Assembly: GCF_036194065.1 (NCBI RefSeq)
Contig: NZ_CP108095.1
Location: 3,472,001-3,536,000, forward strand
From: Streptomyces sp. NBC_00239
GTDB taxonomy: Bacteria > Actinomycetota > Actinomycetes > Streptomycetales > Streptomycetaceae
DNA: 64,000 bases
Reading direction: 5' to 3'
Shown here: in pieces, positions 9,707-16,863 of the stretch
Layout of the letters: each line of letters begins with the position of its first letter
How positions within the stretch are numbered: the first letter of the stretch is position 1
The notes under the pieces: model-generated
Seen by the model: the letters and a program-made list of their open reading frames with translations, nothing else
What the model was told of the DNA's origin: nothing
The model's database searches: none
Made by a program: the position numbers and the translations under genes

Positions 9707-10374
9707 TGGGGAGTGACCACCTTGTAGTTCTTGGGCACCTGGGCGTCCGGGCGGCGCAGGTACAGGGGCTGCGGGGGCAGGAACTCCCCGCCGGACGCGA
9801 GCTTTTCGGCGGCGAGGCCGGCCAGGGCCGCCGCCGACTGGTGCTCGGGGCCGCGGGCGTCCGGGAAGACCTCGGGGTACAGCAGCGCGCCGGCGCCGAC
9901 GGCCGGGAGTCCGGCGACCTGCTCGGCGATGTCGGCGGGGCGGTCCACGGCGGCGTCGGTGAGGCGGGTGCGGGGGTCCGCGTAGCGGGCCCAGTAGACC
10001 TCCTTGCGGCGGGCGTCGGTCGCCACCACGAAGGGTCCCTCCACGGGGGCGGCGCCCTCGGCCCGGGCCGCGTACGCGAGTCCGTCGAGGGTGCACAGTC
10101 CGTGCACGGGCACGCCGAGCGCGGAGGCGAAGGCCGCGGCCGTCACCAGGCCCACCCGGAGTCCGGTGTAGGGGCCGGGGCCGACCCCGACGACGATGCC
10201 GGTCACGGCGTCGAGCGTGAGCCCGGCCTCGGCGAGCACCCGGTCCACGGAGGGGAGCAGCAGCTCTCCGTGCCGGCGGGCGTCCACCTGGTTGGCCTCG
10301 GCGACGACGGACCGGCCGTCGTGGAGGGCGACGGTGACGGCGGGTGTGGCGGTATCCATTGCGAGCAAGAGCAC
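9703..10374 (-). CDS. tsaB: t6A biosynthesis protein TsaB
   Basis: Catalytically silent ASKHA partner of TsaD in t6A synthesis, 223 aa. It opens MLLLAMDTATPAVTVAL and has the family stretch GIVVGVGPGPYTGLRVGL near residue 62 and VHGLCTLDGLAYAAR. It starts with GTG at 10374 and heads the tsaB-rimI-tsaD-small protein operon, whose genes all overlap by 4-8 bases. A TAGGCT hexamer lies only six bases before the GTG (10381-10386), which would make the mRNA leaderless if it is the -10; its -35 is weak. Confidence 0.95.
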   Translation of the reverse strand: MLLLAMDTATPAVTVALHDGRSVVAEANQVDARRHGELLLPSVDRVLAEAGLTLDAVTGIVVGVGPGPYTGLRVGLVTAAAFASALGVPVHGLCTLDGLAYAARAEGAAPVEGPFVVATDARRKEVYWARYADPRTRLTDAAVDRPADIAEQVAGLPAVGAGALLYPEVFPDARGPEHQSAAALAGLAAEKLASGGEFLPPQPLYLRRPDAQVPKNYKVVTPQ

Positions 10375-10496
10375 GCGAACAGCCTACGACTCCGGGGGCT
10401 CGCGCAATGGCGGGCCGGTGGTCCGCGAGCCTGCTGCTACCGTCACCACAGGGGTTTCAGGGGGACCCCGGAAGGCGACGCGAGAGGCGGAACAGG

Positions 10497-11051
10497 GTGG
10501 CACGCAGCAGCTCGGGAATCGTGGTCGGGCTCACCGCCGCGGCCCTCGCCGTGGTGGGCTTCCTCGGCTACCAGGCTTCCGCGACCGCCCCCGAACCGGC
10601 GACTTCCGTCAAGGTGCCGGGCGGCGCCTCCCCCAGCGTGGCGGCGAAGCCGCCGACCGGGCTGAAGAACCCGCCGGTGCCCGCCAACTCCGGCACCGGC
10701 GTACGGGTCGTGTACTCGGTCGGCGCCAAGCAGGTCTGGCTGGTCGGCGAGCCGGGCAAGAAGATCCGTACCTTCGCGGTGGCGCCGAGCACGGTGAGCC
10801 CGACCCCGGGCTCGTACCTCGTCGGCTCCCGCGCGGGCACCACCACCGGCTCGGACGGCGCCCCGGTCGAGCACGTGGTGCGCTTCGCCCGGGTCAACGG
10901 CGTGACCGTCGGTTTCAGCGCCAGGGTGGACGGCTCGCTGCCGGATCCGGACCCGCGCAAGAAGACCGGCGGCATCCGCATGACGCGGGCCGACGGCGAC
11001 GCGATGTGGACCTTCGCGACGATCAACTCGAAGATCGTCGTCGTCCCGTAA
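10497..11051 (+). CDS. Secreted/anchored protein with a degenerate L,D-transpeptidase-like domain
   Basis: A 184-aa protein from GTG at 10497, with GAGAGG shortly upstream. The first 30 residues form a signal anchor (GIVVGLTAAALAVVGFLGY), followed by a Pro/Ala-rich linker. The rest (RVVYSVGAKQVWLVGEPGKK..., TPGSYLVGSRAG, VEHVVRFARVNGVTVGFSA, GGIRMTRADGDAMW) follows the order of strands in YkuD-type domains. The catalytic His-Gly-x-Cys motif is absent, and there is no Cys at all in the domain. It is probably a non-enzymatic relative that binds cell wall. This is inference and alternative folds are possible. Confidence 0.65.
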   Translation: MARSSSGIVVGLTAAALAVVGFLGYQASATAPEPATSVKVPGGASPSVAAKPPTGLKNPPVPANSGTGVRVVYSVGAKQVWLVGEPGKKIRTFAVAPSTVSPTPGSYLVGSRAGTTTGSDGAPVEHVVRFARVNGVTVGFSARVDGSLPDPDPRKKTGGIRMTRADGDAMWTFATINSKIVVVP

Positions 11052-11145
11052 CCACAGCCGCCGTCCTGCCACAGCCCTGGCCGCAGCCACAGACGCAGCC
11101 GTCACCGCAGCGACCGTCGTCGTCCCGGCGGTCCGGGGCGGTCCG

Positions 11146-11352
11146 CTACGCGGCTTCGGAGGCCGGGTCCGCGAGCGCGGCGGCCGAGGGCGGGCGCCGT
11201 GCGCTGCCGGGTGGCGTGGAGACCGCCGTGGCAGCGGCGCACGAGGCCAGCAGGTCGTGTACGGACAGCCCGGACGCCACCGCAGCGGGCCGGGCCCGCT
11301 GCGGCGACGCCGGGACGGGGGGTTGGACTTCTTCGCGCTCTGGTGCCGGCAT
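11146..11352 (-). CDS. 68-residue Ala/Pro/Ser-rich protein behind an iron-box
   Basis: Short gene with ATG at 11352 and a strong AGGAGG five bases upstream, which supports the start better than any coding statistic. The product has a Pro-rich first third, then SGLSVHDLLASCAAATAVSTPP and a low-complexity Ala/Pro/Ser tail. It has one Cys, no signal peptide and no domain I recognise. A perfect 16-bp palindrome of the DtxR/IdeR (DmdR) type lies 28-43 bases before the start codon, so repression by iron is likely. The function is unknown. Confidence 0.6.
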   Translation of the reverse strand: MPAPEREEVQPPVPASPQRARPAAVASGLSVHDLLASCAAATAVSTPPGSARRPPSAAALADPASEAA

Positions 11353-11379
11353 GGCTGCCTCCTGGGCCCGGAAGCCGTG

Positions 11380-11395
11380 GTTAGGCACACCTAAC
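11380..11395. promoter_or_regulatory. Iron-box-like palindrome (putative DmdR1/IdeR operator)
   Basis: Perfect 16-base palindrome GTTAGGCACACCTAAC. Its core TTAGG-N4-CCTAA matches the inner part of the actinobacterial iron box TTAGGTTAGGCTAACCTAA at 12 of 14 positions. It sits immediately upstream of the ribosome-binding site of the 68-residue gene. A second perfect palindrome, CCGACAACTTGTCGG, lies at 11447-11461; its role is unknown. Confidence 0.7.
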
Positions 11396-11537
11396 CAGGT
11401 CTCGCTACCATGTGACCACGTCGCGCGCCGCCGACGCAACAGCTTGCCGACAACTTGTCGGAATCGCCACGGAAGCCTGTGAAAGACCACCGGGGGCGAC
11501 GCGCCACGGGCCACGGCCCCGGGACGAGCGCCACGGG

Positions 11538-12074
11538 CTACGGCAGCCGGAGTTCCGTCAGCTGCCCGTCCGCCCAGCGGGCGCCGATCCCCGTCAGCCG
11601 GACCGTCCGCACGTCGTCGAGGACCTCCTCGTGGCCGACCGCGCGGGCGATCACCACGTGCAGCCGGTCGTCCGACAGCTCCTCGACCTTGCCGTCGCCC
11701 CACTCCACGACGATCACGGAGTCGGGCAGCGACACGTCGAGGTCCAGGTCCTCCATCTCGTCGAGCCCGCCGCCGAGGCGGTACGCGTCGACGTGCACCA
11801 GCGGCGGGCCGTCCACCAGCGACGGGTGCACCCGCGCGATCACGAAGGTCGGGGAGGTGACGGCCCCGCGCACGCCGAGCCCCTCGCCGAGGCCGCGGGT
11901 CAGGGTGGTCTTGCCGGCGCCCAGCTCGCCGGTCAGCAGGACGAGGTCGCCGGGGCGCAGCAGCCCGGCGAGCTGCCTCCCGAGGTCCTGCATCCGCTCC
12001 GGGGAGCCGACGGTCATCTGTACGGTGCTCTGCTCGCCGGCCTCAGGGAGCCGGGTGTGCGGTGCTGCTTCCAT
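11538..12074 (-). CDS. tsaE: tRNA t6A ATPase TsaE
   Basis: P-loop ATPase that drives turnover of the TsaB-TsaD complex in t6A formation, about 178 aa. Walker A is GELGAGKTTLTRGL, followed by the conserved TSPTFVIARVH and HVDAYRL, and the acidic VEWGDGKVEEL. I chose ATG at 12074; a TTG nine bases further upstream is possible but less likely. The gene overlaps the end of the alpha/beta hydrolase gene by about 30 bases and lies downstream of it on the same strand. It is separated from tsaB-rimI-tsaD by two other genes. Confidence 0.95.
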   Translation of the reverse strand: MEAAPHTRLPEAGEQSTVQMTVGSPERMQDLGRQLAGLLRPGDLVLLTGELGAGKTTLTRGLGEGLGVRGAVTSPTFVIARVHPSLVDGPPLVHVDAYRLGGGLDEMEDLDLDVSLPDSVIVVEWGDGKVEELSDDRLHVVIARAVGHEEVLDDVRTVRLTGIGARWADGQLTELRLP

Positions 12075-13212
12075 ACGCGCCAACGTTAGCCGCTGCGGCC
12101 CCCGCCCCGGCGCGCGCCAGCAGCTCGGCCAGCTTGCCGGTGACCGTCTCGGGGTACTCCAGCATCACCAGGTGCCCGGCGTCCGGTATGACGAGCAGAT
12201 CGGCGTCGGGCAGCTGTCCGGCGATGGTCTCGCTGTGCGCGCTGGGCGTGATGAGGTCCTTGGCCCCGGCCACGACCAGGACCGGGAGCTGCGCGAAGAC
12301 GGCCAGCTCGGCCGTCTTGTCGTGCTCCTCGAAGGCCGGGTAGAACTCGGCGACCACGTCGATCGGGGTGGACTCGATGAGCCGCTCCGCGAACCGCGCG
12401 ACCGCCGGGTCCACGTCCGGCGACCCGAACGAGTACCGCTTGACCATGCCCGTGAAGAGGTCCGCCGTGGCCCGGCGCCCGCGCTCCACGAGGTCCACCT
12501 CGGAGCCCAGCGCCCGCAGCACTCCGGGCAGCACCCGGCGCACCAGCCCCATCCCGGCGGCCGGCAGCCCGTACGTGACCTCGCCGAGCCGCCCGCTGGA
12601 CGTGCCGACGAAGGCGACGCCCGCCACCCGCTCGCGCACCAGCTCGGGGAACTGCGCGCCCAGCGCCATGACCGTCATGCCGCCCATGGAGTGCCCGACG
12701 AGGACCAGCGGTCCCTCCGGGGCCACCGCGTCGAGGACGGTCTTCAGATCGCGGCCGAGCCGGTCGATGGTGACCGGCTCGCCGTCGGCCTGCGCCAGCC
12801 CGCGATCGGAGCGGCCGTGGCTGCGCTGGTCCCAGTAGACCGCGCGGACCGCGCCGCGCAGCGCCGCCCGCTGGAAGTGCCAGGCGTCCTGGTTGAGGCA
12901 GTAGCCGTGGCAGAAGACCACGGTGACGGGAGCCGGTTCGGCCTTGCGGCGAAAGCGCCGCCGCTTGCCCGCCGGCGGCTCCTCGGCCTCGTCCACCTCG
13001 TAGTACAGCGTGGTGCCGTCGTCGGCGCGCACGGTGCCGGGCGCGCCGCGCAGCGACCCGTAGGGGCCGGTGGCGTCGAGGGCCAGGCGTGCCTTCATCC
13101 GTATGCCGCGGCCGACGGTGAGCCGCTCCACCGCGACGCCCGCCGCCGCGCCGGCGGCGATGACGCCGATCGCGGCGCCGGCCAGTCCGGCTCTGCGCCA
13201 GTTCTCGCTCAC
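12043..13212 (-). CDS. Alpha/beta hydrolase with N-terminal membrane segment
   Basis: 389-aa alpha/beta-hydrolase fold protein. An N-terminal Ala/Gly-rich hydrophobic segment (AGLAGAAIGVIAAGAAAGVAV) acts as anchor or signal. The fold follows: FCHGYCLN (oxyanion loop), YWDQRSHGRSD, the nucleophile elbow GHSMGG and a late DAGHLVML with the likely catalytic His. The start is GTG at 13212. It lies between alr and tsaE in one direction. The substrate cannot be read from sequence; lipase, esterase or peptidase are all possible. Confidence 0.88.
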   Translation of the reverse strand: MSENWRRAGLAGAAIGVIAAGAAAGVAVERLTVGRGIRMKARLALDATGPYGSLRGAPGTVRADDGTTLYYEVDEAEEPPAGKRRRFRRKAEPAPVTVVFCHGYCLNQDAWHFQRAALRGAVRAVYWDQRSHGRSDRGLAQADGEPVTIDRLGRDLKTVLDAVAPEGPLVLVGHSMGGMTVMALGAQFPELVRERVAGVAFVGTSSGRLGEVTYGLPAAGMGLVRRVLPGVLRALGSEVDLVERGRRATADLFTGMVKRYSFGSPDVDPAVARFAERLIESTPIDVVAEFYPAFEEHDKTAELAVFAQLPVLVVAGAKDLITPSAHSETIAGQLPDADLLVIPDAGHLVMLEYPETVTGKLAELLARAGAGAAAANVGAYGSSTAHPAP

Positions 13213-13379
13213 GACACCTCACTCGGGTGGTCGGTCGGTCGATCGATCGGAAAGGTCAGCGGGTCAAGTGTCCAGCAGCGCGCCACAGCGGTGGTGCAGC
13301 GGATCCGTTCGGTTTGGTCCGGTTCCGTTCGGGCTCGGTCAGATCCCGCTCAAATCCGGCGCGGGGCGGGCCGGTCCTG

Positions 13380-14522
13380 TCACGCGTTGAGGTAGACGCG
13401 CGGGACGCGCCCGCCGATCCGCGTGACGATCTCGTACGCGATGGTGTCCGAGGCCCGCGCCCAGTCCTCGGCCGTGGGCTCGCCGGCGTCGCCGGGCCCG
13501 AAGAGCACCGCCTCGTCGCCCGCGCGCACCGGGTCGGAGCCAACCTCGACGACGAACTGGTCCATCGCGACCCGGCCGGCCACGGTCCGCATCGCCCCGC
13601 CGACCAGTACCGGGCCGCGGCCGGAGGCGTGCCGCGGCACGCCGTCCGCGTACCCGACCGGGATCAGCGCGAGCCGGGTCTCGCCCTCGGTGACGTGGTG
13701 GTGTCCGTAGCTGACGCCGTGGCCGGCCGGGACGGCCTTGACCAGGGCGACCGAGGCCCGCAGGGTCATCGCGGGCCGCAGCCCGAGCTGGGCGGGCGTG
13801 CCCAGTTCCGGAGCGGGCGAGACCCCGTAGACGCCCAGGCCGGTGCGGACGAGGTCGAAGTGGCTCTCGGGCAGCGTCAGGGTCGCCGGGGAGTTGGCGA
13901 TGTGTCGGACCTCCGGCTCCAGGCCCTCCTTCTCGGCGTGGCCGACCATGTCCCGGAAGAGCGCCAGCTGCGCCTGGATCGAGGGATGGCCCGGCTCGTC
14001 GGCGCAGGCGAAGTGCGACCACACGCCGGTGACCTGCACGGTTCCCTCGGCCTGGGCGGCGAGAGCGGCGCCCACCAGCTCGGGCCAGTCGGCGGGCTGG
14101 CAGCCGTTGCGGCCGAGGCCGGTGTCGGCCTTCAGCTGGACGCGGGCGGGGCGGCCGGCGGCCCGCGCGGCGGCGCGCACCTCCTGCAGGGCCCACATCC
14201 CGCTGACGCCGACGTCGATGCCCTCGTCCACGGCCCGCCGCCAGGGCCCGCCGGGGGTCCACAGCCAGCACATGATGCGCGCGTCGATGCCGGCCTCGCG
14301 GAGTGCGAACGCCTCCTCGGGAGTGGCGGTGCCCAGCCACGTGGCGCCGGCCTCCAGGGCGGCGCGCGCGCAGGGGACCGCGCCGTGGCCGTACGCGTCG
14401 GACTTCACCACGGCCATCAGCTGGGACCGCGGCGCCCGGTCGCGCAACGCGCGCACGTTGTGCCGTACGGCGGCCAGATCGATCTCGGCGCGTACGCGCG
14501 GCAGCGGCGGTGTCTCATTCAT
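13380..14522 (-). CDS. alr: Alanine racemase
   Basis: PLP enzyme that interconverts L- and D-alanine and so supplies D-Ala for peptidoglycan, 380 aa. The PLP lysine lies in AVVKSDAYGHGA; RTGLGVYGVSP and GVSYGHHH are the expected core segments, and MDQFVVEVG ends the C-terminal beta domain. I chose ATG at 14522 (MNETPPLPRVRAEID). The frame stays open upstream, but that part is made by the intergenic repeats and is not protein-like. The downstream gap 13213-13379 holds only short GGTC/GATC-rich sequence. Confidence 0.96.
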   Translation of the reverse strand: MNETPPLPRVRAEIDLAAVRHNVRALRDRAPRSQLMAVVKSDAYGHGAVPCARAALEAGATWLGTATPEEAFALREAGIDARIMCWLWTPGGPWRRAVDEGIDVGVSGMWALQEVRAAARAAGRPARVQLKADTGLGRNGCQPADWPELVGAALAAQAEGTVQVTGVWSHFACADEPGHPSIQAQLALFRDMVGHAEKEGLEPEVRHIANSPATLTLPESHFDLVRTGLGVYGVSPAPELGTPAQLGLRPAMTLRASVALVKAVPAGHGVSYGHHHVTEGETRLALIPVGYADGVPRHASGRGPVLVGGAMRTVAGRVAMDQFVVEVGSDPVRAGDEAVLFGPGDAGEPTAEDWARASDTIAYEIVTRIGGRVPRVYLNA

Positions 14523-14637
14523 CCGGCCCAGTCTCTCAGAGCCCCACCCCCACCCCTCGCAACCACCCCACCCCCGCATCCGGCCACCGTCCCCCTGCCG
14601 CACACACGAAACGGCCCCGCCGGGCGCTTGCGGACAT

Positions 14638-14781
14638 CCAGCCTCGCCGGCGTTTGAGGCGGGCACTGGGACAACTTCCAGCCTCGCCGGCGTTTGAGGC
14701 GGGCGCTGGGACAACTTCCAGCCTCGCCGGCGTTTGAGGCGGGCGCTGGGACAACTTCCAGCCTCGCCGGCGTTTGAGGCG
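14638..14781. repeat. 40-bp tandem repeats with a GCCGGCGTTTGAGG core
   Basis: Three complete 40-base copies (14638-14677, 14678-14717, 14718-14757) and a fourth of 24 bases. The copies differ at one position in the first. The core is a short motif I recall as a common dispersed intergenic repeat of Streptomyces chromosomes. An inverted copy lies at 14853-14874, so the end of the array can fold into a large hairpin. Confidence 0.93.
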
Positions 14782-14852
14782 CGGGGTTTGGGGCGGAGCC
14801 CCAAGACTGCAACCCGGCTGACGCCGGGCACCGGGCTCCGCCCGGACCCGCT

Positions 14853-14874
14853 CCTCAAACGCCGGCGGGGCTGG
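14853..14874. repeat. Inverted copy of the 40-bp repeat core
   Basis: A 22-base sequence, the reverse complement of the repeat start with one difference, lying about 70 bases after the last direct copy. With that copy it forms an inverted repeat that encloses GGGGCGGAGCCCC-type short palindromes. Confidence 0.85.
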
Positions 14875-14994
14875 GTATTGCCGCCGAGGCAGGGGGTTGC
14901 CCTTCGGGCAGCCGGCAAGGCCGGAGGTCGCCCCTCGCCCAGCCGGTCAGGCTGAGCCGCGCCACGGCCCCGCCGGGCCGGCGGTGGTGGCCCG

Positions 14995-16425
14995 TCAGGA
15001 GGTCAGGGTGTCGCGCCAGGCCGCGGGGAGGGCGAGGGCGACCTCATGGGCGGTGGCGGGCGCGGACCGGGCCGCGTACCGCCCCGCGAGCCCGTGGACG
15101 TACGCCGCCACCGACCCCGCGTCGACCACCCCCAGCCCCGCCGCCAGCAACCCGCCCGCGAGCCCCGACAGCACGTCCCCGCTGCCGGCCGTCGCCAGCC
15201 ACGGCGTCCCGGTCGGGTTCACCCGTACGGGCGACTCCCCCGGCCCGGCCACCAGCGTCGTGGACCCCTTGAGCAGCACGGCCGCCCCGAACCGCCCGGC
15301 CAGCTCCCGTACGGACGCCAGCCGCGCCGACTCGACCTCGGTCCGCGCCACGCCCAGCAGCGCCGCGGCCTCCCCGGCGTGCGGGGTCAGCAGGGTCGGC
15401 GCGGCCCGCGCCCGCAGCGCCTGCGGGTCCAGCCCGCGCAGCCCGTCGGCGTCGATCAGCAGCGGCACGTCCGCGTCGAGCAGCTCCGCCACCTCGCCGC
15501 GCCCCTCCCCCAGGCCCGGCCCGACCACCCAGGCCTGTACCCGGCCCGCCTTCCCGGGCGGCCCGCCGTGCACGAGGGATTCGGGGTAGCGCGCCAGCAC
15601 CTCGGCGCCCGCCGGGCCCACGTAGCGCACCGCCCCGGCCCCGCCGCGCAGCGCGCCCGCCACCGCGAGCACGGCCGCGCCGGGATAGCGGGCCGAGCCC
15701 GCGGCCACCCCGACCACCCCGCGCCGGTACTTGTCGCTGGCCGCCCCCGGCACCGGCAGGCGGGCCGCCACGTCCGCGTGCCGGAGCGTCTCCAGCACCG
15801 GCGGGCCCGGGAACGACAGCCCGATGTCGACCAGCCGCACCGCCCCGGCCCGGCCGGCGCCCGGGTCCACCAGCAGCCCCGGCTTGTACGCGCCGAAGGT
15901 GACCGTGACGTCGGCGGCGACGGCCGGGCCGGCCACTTCGCCGGTGTCCGCGTCCACCCCGCTCGGCAGGTCCACCGCGACCACCCGCGCCCCGGCGGCC
16001 CGCGCCGCGGCGGCCCCGTCCGCGAGCCCGGCCGCGGCCGGCCGCAGCCCGCCGTGCCCGCCGATGCCGAGCAGCCCGTCGAGGACGAGGTCGGCCCGGC
16101 CGTCCGGCATCCGGTCGACGACCCGCCCGCCCGCGGCCCGCAGCGCCCGCAGACCGCCCGGATGCATCCGCTGCGGGTCCATCGGCAGGGCCGACACCCG
16201 GGCGCCCCGGCGGGCCAGCCGGGCCCCGGCGTACAGGGCGTCGCCCCCGTTGTCGCCGGGCCCCACCAGCAGCACCACCCGCGCGCCGTACACCCGGCCG
16301 AGCAGTCCGGCGCAGGCGGCGGCCAGACCGGCCGCGGCCCGCTGCATCAGGGCGCCCTCGGGCAGCCGTGCCATCAGGTCGCGCTCGGCGGCCCGTACGG
16401 TCTCCACGCTGTGAGCAGTACGCAT
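14995..16425 (-). CDS. nnr: Bifunctional NAD(P)H-hydrate epimerase / ADP-dependent hydratase
   Basis: Repair enzyme that epimerises and dehydrates damaged NAD(P)H hydrates, 476 aa. The N-terminal epimerase half shows VGPGDNGGDALYAGARLARRG and the VDLPSGVDADTG segment. The C-terminal half is a ribokinase-like dehydratase with TLLTPHAGEAAALLG, LLKGSTTLVAGP and NPTGTPWLATAGSGDVLSG, the last being the nucleotide and catalytic-Asp motif. It starts with ATG four bases after the acpS stop, in the order glmS-acpS-nnr. Confidence 0.94.
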   Translation of the reverse strand: MRTAHSVETVRAAERDLMARLPEGALMQRAAAGLAAACAGLLGRVYGARVVLLVGPGDNGGDALYAGARLARRGARVSALPMDPQRMHPGGLRALRAAGGRVVDRMPDGRADLVLDGLLGIGGHGGLRPAAAGLADGAAAARAAGARVVAVDLPSGVDADTGEVAGPAVAADVTVTFGAYKPGLLVDPGAGRAGAVRLVDIGLSFPGPPVLETLRHADVAARLPVPGAASDKYRRGVVGVAAGSARYPGAAVLAVAGALRGGAGAVRYVGPAGAEVLARYPESLVHGGPPGKAGRVQAWVVGPGLGEGRGEVAELLDADVPLLIDADGLRGLDPQALRARAAPTLLTPHAGEAAALLGVARTEVESARLASVRELAGRFGAAVLLKGSTTLVAGPGESPVRVNPTGTPWLATAGSGDVLSGLAGGLLAAGLGVVDAGSVAAYVHGLAGRYAARSAPATAHEVALALPAAWRDTLTS

Positions 16426-16429
16426 GCGG

Positions 16430-16798
16430 TCAGCCTTCCGCGATCACCACCGCCGACGCCACCCCGGCGTCGTGGCTGAGCGAGATGTGCCAGGACCGCA
16501 CGCCCAGGGCGGCCGCGCGGGCGGCCACCGTGCCGGACACCCGCAGCCGCGGCTGCCCGCTGTCCTCCACGTACACCTCGGCGTCCGTCCAGAGCAGCCC
16601 GGCGGGCGCGCCCAGAGCCTTGGCGAGGGCCTCCTTCGCGGCGAACCGGGCGGCCAGCGAGGCGATCCCGCGCCGCTCGCCGCTCGGCAGGAACAGCTCG
16701 TCGTCGAGGAACAGCCGCCTGGCCATGGCGGGCGTACGCTCCATGGCGGCCTCGAACCGGTCGATCTCGGCGACGTCGATGCCCAGCCCGATGATCAC
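16430..16798 (-). CDS. acpS: Holo-ACP synthase (4'-phosphopantetheinyl transferase)
   Basis: Transfers phosphopantetheine from CoA to acyl carrier protein, 122 aa, the normal AcpS length. The Mg-binding GIDVAEIDRFE at the N-terminus and FAAKEALAKALG near residue 55 are diagnostic, and the C-terminus has WHISLSHDAGVASAVVI. It starts with GTG at 16798. It sits between glmS and nnr. In an antibiotic-producing genus it may also activate some secondary-metabolism carrier proteins, but that cannot be seen here. Confidence 0.96.
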   Translation of the reverse strand: MIIGLGIDVAEIDRFEAAMERTPAMARRLFLDDELFLPSGERRGIASLAARFAAKEALAKALGAPAGLLWTDAEVYVEDSGQPRLRVSGTVAARAAALGVRSWHISLSHDAGVASAVVIAEG

Positions 16799-16863
16799 TC
16801 GCGCAGCCTCTTCCCTCTGTTCGGTCGGATCAGGCGGGCCCGTCCGCCCGCCTCACCGCCCCG

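Larger units (their letters stand above)
14523..14994. other. Gene-free stretch between nnr and alr
   Basis: 472 bases without a credible gene. The alr side (14523-14637) is C-rich on the plus strand, with no clear promoter. The middle is the 40-bp tandem repeat array, followed by its inverted copy and two short GGGGC/GCCCC hairpin-like elements. The nnr side has no other recognisable signal. Confidence 0.8.

Noticed and set aside
14638..14874. Repeat array as a CRISPR
   Set aside because: Copies are directly adjacent with no unique spacers and there are no cas genes.
14523..14918. Upstream extension of alr to 14918
   Set aside because: The added residues are encoded by the 40-bp repeats and repeat themselves; the known N-terminus of alanine racemase starts near the ATG at 14522.
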